NCBI GenBank assembly: GCA_016206725.1
Contig: JACQRA010000089.1
Coordinates: 1 to 6,765, forward strand
DNA from: Candidatus Omnitrophota bacterium
GTDB taxonomy: Bacteria; Omnitrophota; Gorgyraeia; Aquiviventales; Aquiviventaceae
Direction of reading: 5' to 3'
DNA length: 6,765 nt
Shown: piece by piece, positions 1 to 5,281 of the stretch
How positions within the stretch are numbered: position 1 is the stretch's first letter
How the letters are laid out: each line of letters starts with the position of its first letter
Program-made: the position numbers and the translations under genes
The notes under the pieces: generated by a model
What the model was told of the DNA's origin: nothing
Database searches by the model: none
What the model saw: the letters and a program-made list of their open reading frames with translations, nothing else

Positions 1-101
1 GCTGTCCTCGCCGCGCCGCAGCCTATCGCGCGTCGTCGGCTGCGGGCAGCGGGGGCCTCCGCTCCGCGCCACCCGTCAAACTTGACCACGACACACGATG
101 A
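1..101 (+). CDS. Possible C-terminal end of an upstream gene (partial)
   Basis: Reading from base 3, an open frame runs to a TGA at 99-101. It ends in residues PPVKLDHDTR and overlaps the ATG of the next gene in an ATGA junction. Such four-base overlaps are common inside bacterial operons, and the next gene has no visible ribosome binding site of its own, which fits coupling to an upstream reading frame. A competing frame starts at base 2 and stops at TGA 83-85, leaving 12 bases before the next start; its third-position GC is slightly higher, so it cannot be excluded. Too little is visible to name a product. The stretch is very GC-rich and shows no promoter-like AT-rich segment, which also argues against the operon starting here. 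Confidence 0.33.
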   Translation, partial: CPRRAAAYRASSAAGSGGLRSAPPVKLDHDTR

Positions 102-769
102 GACGACTGACGTGGCGGCGCGTCTTTCTGTTACTGATCGTCGCCCTCCTTCTCGCCATCAGTCTCTTCATCCCCCATGCCGGATCGTGGTTGGTGGTCA
201 CTGATCCTCTGATCCATGCCGAGGTGGCAGTCGTACTCTCGGGCCTTCCGACCTCACGGGCATTTGCTGCGCGGGATTTGTATCGCCAGGGACTCGTGGA
301 GGAAATCTGGGTCATTCCCGAGCCGGTGACGAAGGTCGAGGGAGAAATGGTCACCGACAAGATCTTTGATGAACTCGTCCGTGCGAACCTCGTGAATCCC
401 TCCACCACTCAATGGGCCCAGCGCATCTTGGTATCGATGGGCATTCCGGAGGACAAGATCGTCGTCTTGCCGAAACCGGCGCATGGGACCATCAGCGAAG
501 CCTACGAGGTGCGCGACGCCTTCAACGGTCGCCTGCCCAAACGCCTCGTCATCATCACCTCGAAAAGCGCCTCGCGTCGAGCCCAGATGATCTTTCGCCG
601 CGTGTTTCAACACGACGGTGTCGAAGTGCTCTCGTACCCGACTCCCTACGATCCGTTTGAAGCCATCCGCTGGTGGTCCAGGCCCCGCAATGCCCTCACC
701 GTTGTGACGGAATACGAGAAGCTGCTGGTTAACATCCTCACCCTGACCATCGGTTCAGCTAGGCGGTAA
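98..769 (+). CDS. Membrane-anchored DUF218 (YdcF/SanA/ElyC-like) family protein
   Basis: This 223-residue protein has one N-terminal membrane anchor (about residues 9-26, after the basic stretch MRRLTWRR) and then a soluble alpha/beta domain, probably extracytoplasmic. The order of elements matches the DUF218 family: a first strand AEVAVVLSGL (41-50), an R-x5-LYRQG helix (55-65), a GIPEDKIVVL segment (115-124), HGTISEA (129-135), VIITSKSASRRAQ (151-163) and a C-terminal WW plus E-Y-E-K element (192-208). Characterised relatives in E. coli (SanA, ElyC) affect envelope integrity; their chemistry is unsettled. Several usual DUF218 residues differ: the SGG turn is replaced by PEP (74-76), the N-T-x-E-N-A signature reads G-T-I-S-E-A, and the His of TSxxHxxRA is Ala158. 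ATG 98 is the only sensible start because the anchor follows directly. The stop TAA shares its last base with the next start. Family assignment is fairly sure; the biochemical role is unknown. Confidence 0.82.
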   Translation: MRRLTWRRVFLLLIVALLLAISLFIPHAGSWLVVTDPLIHAEVAVVLSGLPTSRAFAARDLYRQGLVEEIWVIPEPVTKVEGEMVTDKIFDELVRANLVNPSTTQWAQRILVSMGIPEDKIVVLPKPAHGTISEAYEVRDAFNGRLPKRLVIITSKSASRRAQMIFRRVFQHDGVEVLSYPTPYDPFEAIRWWSRPRNALTVVTEYEKLLVNILTLTIGSARR

Positions 770-771
770 TG
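761..771 (+). promoter_or_regulatory. TAATG stop/start overlap with AGGCGG ribosome binding site
   Basis: The stop of the DUF218 gene (TAA, 767-769) shares its last A with the ATG of the next gene (769-771). The sequence AGGCGG (761-766) sits just before it and gives a weak Shine-Dalgarno match within the last codons of the upstream gene. This arrangement usually means terminating ribosomes restart on the next gene, so the two proteins should be made together. Confidence 0.6.
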
Positions 772-2886
772 TCTCGCCTGTCCAAGAGCCTGTCAGTTCG
801 TCTCTTCCTCGTCAGTTTCGTCACGCTCTTCCTCGAACTCGCCTTAATCCGATGGGTGTCCACGGAGATCCGGATCTTTGCCTACGTGAACAACCTCGTG
901 CTGTTGGCGTGTTTTCTTGGCATGGGTCTTGGGTGCTCGATGGCCTGTCGTGAGGCTTCATTCAGCCTGACCAATCTGTGTCTCGCGTTGCTGATTGGCG
1001 TGGTGACGACGCCGCTTGTCGTTCCGCTCCATGGGGTGCCGCGCCATCTGGTGCGTGATACGCCCCTCCTGTTGAGCGCATTCTCCGACTTCGTGATCTG
1101 GCAGCCGCATGCCACCTCGCACGTGCTCATGGACGTGACGATCGGCCTTGGCTCAGTCCTCCTGATCTTTGGTGTGATCCTCATCGCCTTTGTGCCGCTT
1201 GGCCGGGTCACCGGAGGGTTGCTGGAGGCGTGCCCCAACCGGGTCGTCGCGTATTCGCTCAACATCGCCTCCAGCCTCGCCGGCATCTGGGCATTCAACG
1301 CCGCGTCCATGCTCTGGTTGCCTCCCTGGATGTGGTTCCTGGTGGTCGTGGCGGGTCTCGCGCTTCTGATCACCCCGACCACGACTCAGCGGATCAGTCT
1401 CGGGGTGTTGGTGTTCGCAGTCGGGGCGTTCGCCTTCACGTTCCGCCGCGCCCCGACCACCATCATCTGGTCTCCCTACCAGAAACTGGAAGTTGTTCCG
1501 ACCCGTGCGGGAACGAATCGTGCCTACACGGTCTCCGTCAATAATGTCGGCTATATGAACCTCCTGGATCTCTCCCGGCGAGGTATTCAGGGATTGCCGA
1601 TCTTCGTCAACCCCCTCAGGCGGGCATTCAGCCAGTACGATCTTCCGTATCGGTTTCTGGGCCGTCTGCCGAACGATGTGCTTATCGTGGGAGCCGGTGG
1701 GGGCAACGACGCGGCGGGAGCCTTGCGCCATGGGGCGCGTCACGTTACGGCGGTCGAGATCGACCCGGGGATTGCTCGCCTCGGACAACGGTTGCACCCG
1801 GAGGCGCCCTATGCGGATCCACGCGTGTCGGTCATCATCGCGGATGCCCGCGCCGTGTTCAAGCGCGCGTCGGCTCGCTACGACGTGGTGGCGTTTGGAC
1901 TGTTGGATGCCCATACCCAGGCCTCCAGTTATCACAACACTCGTCTGGACCACTACGTCTATACGGAAGAAAGCTTCCACGAGGCCAAGCGGTTGTTGAC
2001 CGACGACGGAGTCCTGACGGTGATCTTTGAGGTCGAACGGCCCTTCATCGCGGCCCGATTGGGGGGATTGCTGCAGCGCGTCTTTGGCGAGGAGCCGATC
2101 GCGTGTTCCGTCCGCAGTGAGGGGTGGTTTGGGCCAGGCGGGGTGATGTTCGTGATGAGTCGGGACATGGCTCGGCTGCGCCAGGCGATTCAACGCGATC
2201 CCGACCTGACACAGTTCATCGAACGCCATCAGGTGCAGTGGCAGCGGCCGGTGAAGCTCACGACCGACGACTGGCCGTACCTGTATCTGGAACGTCAGCG
2301 GATTCCGACACTGCATCTCTGCGTGTCGGGGATCTTACTCCTCCTCCTTGTGATGGCCCGGCGCGTCTTCATCCCGGCCGGCCGCACTATGAATAGACAC
2401 TTCTTCTTCCTCGGGGCCGCCTTTCTCTTGCTTGAGTTTCAAAACATCAGCAAGACGGCGCTCGTGTTTGGTTCCACATGGATCGTGAACGCCATCACCA
2501 TGTCGGCCATCCTGCTCCTGATCTTGGCGGCGAACGGCATCGCCGCTCGTTGGCGGCTCCGGCCTGGCTGGATGTATGGCGGACTGTTCCTGTCAATCGC
2601 GCTCGTCGCCCTGACTCCCCTCCGACTCCTGAATACCCTGCCGGAGATCGGCCGGGTCGTGCTGGCGGGCGGTCTGCTGAATCTCCCCGTGTTGTTTGCC
2701 GGGATGATCTTCATCAACTCATTTCAACGGACGCCCACCCCAGCCTCGGCCTTTGGTTCGAACCTGCTTGGGGCTGTGGTGGGGGGATTGCTGGAGTCGT
2801 TGTCGTTCATCACCGGCATCCGGATGCTGCTGGGATTGGTCGCCGGATTGTATGCCCTCGCCTTCGTCTGCCGACACCGGCTGTGA
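769..2886 (+). CDS. Polytopic membrane protein with spermidine-synthase-like SAM-binding domain
   Basis: This 705-residue protein has three parts. The N-terminal membrane region holds about seven hydrophobic segments (roughly 11-29, 40-58, 68-86, 122-144, 160-178, 186-202, 209-225). A central Rossmann domain (about 235-505) carries SAM motif I VLIVGAGGGNDAAG (304-317), the acidic strand end VEIDP (329-333), ADAR (358-361), the catalytic-loop equivalent GLLDAH (377-382) and YVYTEESF (396-403), and ends in the TDDWPYLYL motif (499-507). The C-terminal membrane region (about 512-702) includes a FLLLEFQNISKTALVFGSTW-type segment (552-571). This layout is that of the fused membrane spermidine/spermine-synthase-like proteins found in many bacteria. 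The usual aminopropyltransferase D-x-x-D-P loop is not present, so true polyamine synthesis is unlikely; a SAM-dependent transfer, or a reaction on a lipid or glycan substrate, is only a guess. It overlaps the preceding gene by one base and ends 3 bases before the next, so it lies in the middle of an operon. Confidence 0.85.
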   Translation: MSRLSKSLSVRLFLVSFVTLFLELALIRWVSTEIRIFAYVNNLVLLACFLGMGLGCSMACREASFSLTNLCLALLIGVVTTPLVVPLHGVPRHLVRDTPLLLSAFSDFVIWQPHATSHVLMDVTIGLGSVLLIFGVILIAFVPLGRVTGGLLEACPNRVVAYSLNIASSLAGIWAFNAASMLWLPPWMWFLVVVAGLALLITPTTTQRISLGVLVFAVGAFAFTFRRAPTTIIWSPYQKLEVVPTRAGTNRAYTVSVNNVGYMNLLDLSRRGIQGLPIFVNPLRRAFSQYDLPYRFLGRLPNDVLIVGAGGGNDAAGALRHGARHVTAVEIDPGIARLGQRLHPEAPYADPRVSVIIADARAVFKRASARYDVVAFGLLDAHTQASSYHNTRLDHYVYTEESFHEAKRLLTDDGVLTVIFEVERPFIAARLGGLLQRVFGEEPIACSVRSEGWFGPGGVMFVMSRDMARLRQAIQRDPDLTQFIERHQVQWQRPVKLTTDDWPYLYLERQRIPTLHLCVSGILLLLLVMARRVFIPAGRTMNRHFFFLGAAFLLLEFQNISKTALVFGSTWIVNAITMSAILLLILAANGIAARWRLRPGWMYGGLFLSIALVALTPLRLLNTLPEIGRVVLAGGLLNLPVLFAGMIFINSFQRTPTPASAFGSNLLGAVVGGLLESLSFITGIRMLLGLVAGLYALAFVCRHRL

Positions 2887-2889
2887 CGG

Positions 2890-3342
2890 ATGGTCGTAGC
2901 GACAATCATCTCCGGCGGGCAAACCGGGGTGGATCGGGCCGCACTCGACGTAGCGCTGGAGCTGGGTCTGCCGTGCGGCGGCTGGTGTCCCAAAGGACGC
3001 AGAGCCGAAGACGGGGTGTTGCCCTCACAGTATCCGCTCACGGAAACCCCCTCCGAGGAGTATGTGCAGCGCACGACGTGGAATGTCCGTGACGCCGACG
3101 GAACCTTGATCGTAACCATGGGGCCGGCGACGGGCGGGACGGCGCAAACGATTGATGATGCGATGCAGCTCAACAAACCGCATCTGATTGTCGATCTCGC
3201 GACTCACCCTGACCCTGTTGTGGCGCGCGCCTGGCTCTCAGCGCATCGGATTCGTACCCTCAACGTCGCCGGTCCTCGGGAAAGCAAATCCCCAGGCATC
3301 TACGTCGAGGCCTCGCAATTTCTCCGGCAACTTTTGCTATAA
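2890..3342 (+). CDS. Putative molybdenum carrier (cpYpsA-type SLOG family) protein
   Basis: This 150-residue cytoplasmic protein is about full length for the family. It begins with strand VVATIISGGQTGVDRAALD (2-20), whose GGQTGVDRAALD is the family signature. GWCPKGRRAEDG (31-42), Y58, NVRDADGTLIV (65-75), GTAQTIDDA (83-91), NKPHLIVDL (95-103) and the C-terminal GPRESKSPGIY (128-138) follow. The family (Pfam putative molybdenum carrier) belongs to the Rossmannoid SLOG superfamily with YpsA and the LOG proteins. The name comes from an algal molybdenum-cofactor carrier protein; most bacterial members are uncharacterised and could instead bind a nucleotide or related ligand. ATG 2890 follows the upstream TGA by only 3 bases with no strong Shine-Dalgarno sequence, which indicates translational coupling. 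The last codons and stop overlap the -10 box of the promoter for the thioredoxin gene. The family call is firm; the molybdenum role is not. Confidence 0.85.
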   Translation: MVVATIISGGQTGVDRAALDVALELGLPCGGWCPKGRRAEDGVLPSQYPLTETPSEEYVQRTTWNVRDADGTLIVTMGPATGGTAQTIDDAMQLNKPHLIVDLATHPDPVVARAWLSAHRIRTLNVAGPRESKSPGIYVEASQFLRQLLL

Positions 3343-3343
3343 T
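3315..3343 (+). promoter_or_regulatory. Extended -10 promoter for trxA
   Basis: TGCTATAAT at 3335-3343 is a perfect extended -10 element (TG-n-TATAAT). At 17-base spacing the -35 position reads GCAATT (3315-3320), a poor match to TTGACA, as is usual for extended -10 promoters. The TATAAT box includes the TAA stop of the preceding gene. Transcription would begin near 3350, giving a leader of about 48 bases before the trxA start. This promoter would give trxA and purN expression independent of the upstream operon. Confidence 0.65.
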
Positions 3344-3385
3344 AGTGCTGGTCGCTGCTGAGCTTCGCTGTGGTTGAACCTATTC

Positions 3386-3392
3386 AAAGGAG
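3386..3392 (+). promoter_or_regulatory. Strong ribosome binding site of trxA
   Basis: AAAGGAG is followed by a 5-base spacer and the ATG at 3398. It fixes the thioredoxin start at 3398 rather than the in-frame TTG at 3374, which lies upstream of this site. It is the best Shine-Dalgarno sequence in the window. Confidence 0.85.
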
Positions 3393-3397
3393 TATCG

Positions 3398-3727
3398 ATG
3401 GCTGGGCAAGTGGTTGAACTGACGGATCAGAATTTTGATCAACAGGTGACGAAGTCGTCAACACCGGCGCTGGTGGACATGTGGGCGGCGTGGTGCTCGC
3501 CCTGCCGAATGATTGCACCGGTGATCGAGGAACTGGCGGGGACGTACCACGGCAAGGTGACGTTCGGCAAGCTCAATGTGGATGATCACCCCAGCCTGGC
3601 GGCGCAGTATCAGATCATGAATATCCCGACGCTGTTGCTCTTCAAGGCTGGACGGGAAGTCGACCGCATCGTCGGGGTGCAGCCCAAGGAAGAACTCATC
3701 CGCCGCCTCGACACCCTGCTCGCGTGA
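3398..3727 (+). CDS. trxA: Thioredoxin
   Basis: This 109-residue single-domain thioredoxin reduces protein disulfides in the cytoplasm and is itself recycled by thioredoxin reductase. The family landmarks are all present: buried Asp27 in LVDMWA, the redox motif WCSPC (32-36, Cys33 and Cys36), the GKLNVDD strand (57-63), the cis-proline IPT (Pro77) and the closing glycine strand IVGVQP (91-96). The length equals that of classical TrxA, and there is no signal peptide or extra domain. The one departure is Ser in place of the usual Gly in the active-site C-G-P-C. The start is set by a strong AAAGGAG at 3386-3392, and a dedicated extended -10 promoter lies about 55 bases upstream. The gene ends 12 bases before purN, so the two are probably co-transcribed. 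Confidence 0.95.
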   Translation: MAGQVVELTDQNFDQQVTKSSTPALVDMWAAWCSPCRMIAPVIEELAGTYHGKVTFGKLNVDDHPSLAAQYQIMNIPTLLLFKAGREVDRIVGVQPKEELIRRLDTLLA

Positions 3728-3739
3728 TCCGTCCGTAAC

Positions 3740-4390
3740 ATGGGGACACAAAACAATTTCAAAAAACATGGTGTGTGTCCCCCCATTGCGGTCTTGTGCT
3801 CGGGGCAGGGCACCAATCTCCAGGCCGTCATCAACGCGATTCGCGCTCGACGGCTCCGTGCACGGATTGCCGTCGTCATCTCCGATCGAGCCGCTGCCTT
3901 CGCGTTGGTCCGCGCCAAGCGCGCGGACATTCCCACCGTGTTCGTCGATCCGAAGCACTACGCGAGTCGAGCCGCGTGTGATCGCCGTCTGATCGCCGTC
4001 CTCCAGTCCTATCAGGTTCGGCTCATCTGCCTGGCGGGATTCATGCGCGTGCTCTCTCCGGTCTTCGTGCGTCGCTTCAGGAATCGCATCCTCAACATCC
4101 ACCCTGCCCTGCTGCCGGCATTTCCCGGAGCCCATGCCATTCAGGATGCACTCGCATGGGGAGCCAGGGTGAGCGGTGTCACGGTGCATCTGGTCGATGA
4201 ACACGTCGATCACGGGCCGATCCTTCTCCAAGAAGCAGTGGCGATTCGGCCGGAGGAGACGGAGAAACGCGTGGTGACTCGCGTCCATCAGGTGGAGCAT
4301 CGTCTCTATCCGAAGGCCATTCAGCTCATGCTGGATGGGCGCGTGAAGTTGGTGGGTCGCGTTGTGCGGTTGAAGGCGGCTCGTGCTTAG
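3740..4390 (+). CDS. purN: Phosphoribosylglycinamide formyltransferase (GAR transformylase)
   Basis: PurN transfers the formyl group of 10-formyltetrahydrofolate to glycinamide ribonucleotide in the third step of de novo purine synthesis, in the cytoplasm. The 216-residue product carries IAVLCSGQGTNLQAV (16-30, phosphate-binding loop), LAGFMRVLSP (98-107), the catalytic NIHPALLP (Asn119, His121) and VHLVDEHVDHGPILLQ (149-164, catalytic Asp157). Aligned by eye with E. coli PurN, these three residues all sit 13 positions later, so there is an N-terminal extension of 13 residues (MGTQNNFKKHGVC). That extension is encoded by the inverted repeat. ATG 3740 is the only ATG in frame before the conserved domain. 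A GTG at 3773 would give a more usual length, but neither start has a clear Shine-Dalgarno sequence. The gene lies 12 bases after trxA and converges with the lipoprotein gene. The function is secure; the exact start is not. Confidence 0.92.
   Translation: MGTQNNFKKHGVCPPIAVLCSGQGTNLQAVINAIRARRLRARIAVVISDRAAAFALVRAKRADIPTVFVDPKHYASRAACDRRLIAVLQSYQVRLICLAGFMRVLSPVFVRRFRNRILNIHPALLPAFPGAHAIQDALAWGARVSGVTVHLVDEHVDHGPILLQEAVAIRPEETEKRVVTRVHQVEHRLYPKAIQLMLDGRVKLVGRVVRLKAARA
3741..3784. repeat. GGGGACACA / TGTGTCCCC inverted repeat covering the purN start
   Basis: The left arm GGGGACACA (3742-3750) is the exact reverse complement of TGTGTCCCC (3774-3782), with 23 bases between them. The arms can be extended outward if two extra Cs (3783-3784) are bulged. 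The interior is A-rich in a high-GC neighbourhood, so the segment looks foreign to the gene it begins. Short palindromic elements with GGGGACA-type ends are widespread in bacterial genomes, some beside REP-associated tyrosine transposases; assignment to such a family is inference. No T-run follows the right arm, so it is not a standard intrinsic terminator. In RNA it could form a 9-bp hairpin with its left arm one base after the ATG, which might lower purN translation. Confidence 0.7.
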
Positions 4391-4421
4391 CCACCTAGCC
4401 ACTTTGTCGCTTTGCCACTGG
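4390..4421. repeat. Imperfect 8-bp tandem repeat between convergent genes
   Basis: Four adjoining 8-base units read GCCACCTA (4390-4397), GCCACTTT (4398-4405), GTCGCTTT (4406-4413) and GCCACTGG (4414-4421). An approximate consensus is GCCACTTT. The array fills the whole gap between the purN stop (ending 4390) and the lipoprotein stop (4423-4425, minus strand). No hairpin with a T-run is visible in this gap on either strand, so no intrinsic terminator is evident between the convergent genes. Confidence 0.55.
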
Positions 4422-4422
4422 T

Positions 4423-5259
4423 TTATCGGAAGATGTCGAGTTGCTGCTTGGGCAGGAGCAGATTGCGGCCTGTCGTCGGATGGATGAGGCGGATCGCTTG
4501 GAACTGGTTGAAGCGGTAGTCGGATAAGACCTTCGCAATCAACGTCGTGGCTTCTTGGAAAACCTGATCCACCACCTCGGGGGGGAGCGTTCCCCCTGTC
4601 TCAGGGACGACATTCAGCGTAAACGCAAATTCCCCGTTTTTGAATTCCCCCACGCACGGCCCCACCGACACCTGTGAGAGTCCTTCTCGTTGAGTGTGCT
4701 CAGTCAACCGGTCTTGAAGCCGTTTCGAGAGCTGCCAACTGAGAAACTGTTCCAAGGTGATGTCGTGGAGGGCGATTTGGTTGAGGCTTGTCAGCGACGG
4801 ATTCGCCGGCTGCAACTGAAGAATCGTCCGCGAAAAGAACTCGGTCGGAGTGATGCTGCTGGTGTGGACCCGTTTGACATCGTCCAGATACCGCACCATC
4901 ATCAGATAGATTCCGGGGATAGAAGGATCCGACACGAGCAAGAGGTAGAACCCGTTGGGGTTGTCAGAGCTCAGGAGGACGCGGTGGATGGCCTCGATCG
5001 CGTTGCCCAACACCTCATTGGCGCTGGCCGCCAGGCGAATCTGGCCGTCCTGTTGCTCAAGCACCCCTCCGTGCTGCAGATGCACGGCGACGGTCTGCCC
5101 GATGCGTTTCGCCGAGACCTGTAACCGGTAGTCCTTCGTACAAATCTGTTGAATGGCCTCCGGGGTCTGTTCCATCCGGTAGCTGGGCCCTCCACACCCG
5201 ACGAGCAGCGAAAGACCGATGCTGCCGAAGGCCACACGAATCCAACGAGGGAGACGCAT
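4423..5259 (-). CDS. Predicted lipoprotein of unknown function
   Basis: This 278-residue protein has a lipoprotein signal peptide: the basic start MRLPRWIR, a hydrophobic stretch (about 9-20) and lipobox LVGC with Cys22 as the predicted lipidated residue. The start ATG at 5257-5259 is chosen because the signal peptide begins there and GAGGA (5265-5269, minus strand) lies 5 bases upstream; the open frame extends further up, into the preceding gene, but that part has no protein-like character. The mature part has no motif that I recognise. It contains Cys40, a predicted beta-strand segment FYLLLVSD (104-111), SIPGIYLMMVRYLDD (113-127), two further regions of mixed alpha/beta character, and Cys202. 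It follows the FtsH-like gene by 22 bases on the same strand and is probably co-transcribed with it. It should sit on a membrane facing the periplasm. No function is proposed. Confidence 0.8.
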   Translation of the reverse strand: MRLPRWIRVAFGSIGLSLLVGCGGPSYRMEQTPEAIQQICTKDYRLQVSAKRIGQTVAVHLQHGGVLEQQDGQIRLAASANEVLGNAIEAIHRVLLSSDNPNGFYLLLVSDPSIPGIYLMMVRYLDDVKRVHTSSITPTEFFSRTILQLQPANPSLTSLNQIALHDITLEQFLSWQLSKRLQDRLTEHTQREGLSQVSVGPCVGEFKNGEFAFTLNVVPETGGTLPPEVVDQVFQEATTLIAKVLSDYRFNQFQAIRLIHPTTGRNLLLPKQQLDIFR

Positions 5260-5264
5260 CGAAG

Positions 5265-5269
5265 TCCTC
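5265..5269 (-). promoter_or_regulatory. Ribosome binding site of the lipoprotein gene
   Basis: On the minus strand GAGGA is followed by the spacer CTTCG and the ATG at 5259. It lies in the 22-base gap after the FtsH-like stop and decides the lipoprotein start against longer readings of the same frame. Confidence 0.65.
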
Positions 5270-5281
5270 GCGAGACGGAGG

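Noticed and set aside
49..62. Short GC-rich near-palindrome before the first gene
   Set aside because: Seven base pairs without a loop in very GC-rich DNA is expected by chance; no T-run or known operator pattern accompanies it.
1153..2316. Long open frame (387 codons) on the minus strand opposite the membrane SAM-domain gene
   Set aside because: It lies wholly antisense to a gene with clear motifs. Its translation is rich in Arg, His, Gln and Pro with no domain, as expected for a shadow frame in high-GC DNA.
3374..3397. Upstream TTG start for thioredoxin
   Set aside because: The AAAGGAG site lies downstream of the TTG and perfectly placed for ATG 3398, which also gives the normal thioredoxin length.
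3742..3782. GGGGACACA/TGTGTCCCC hairpin as the trxA terminator
   Set aside because: No T-run follows the right arm, the loop is 23 bases long, and the element lies inside the purN reading frame; a repeat element is a better explanation.
3458..4402. Open frame of 314 codons on the minus strand across trxA and purN
   Set aside because: It runs antisense through two well-identified genes and their junction, has no ribosome binding site worth noting and no recognisable protein character.
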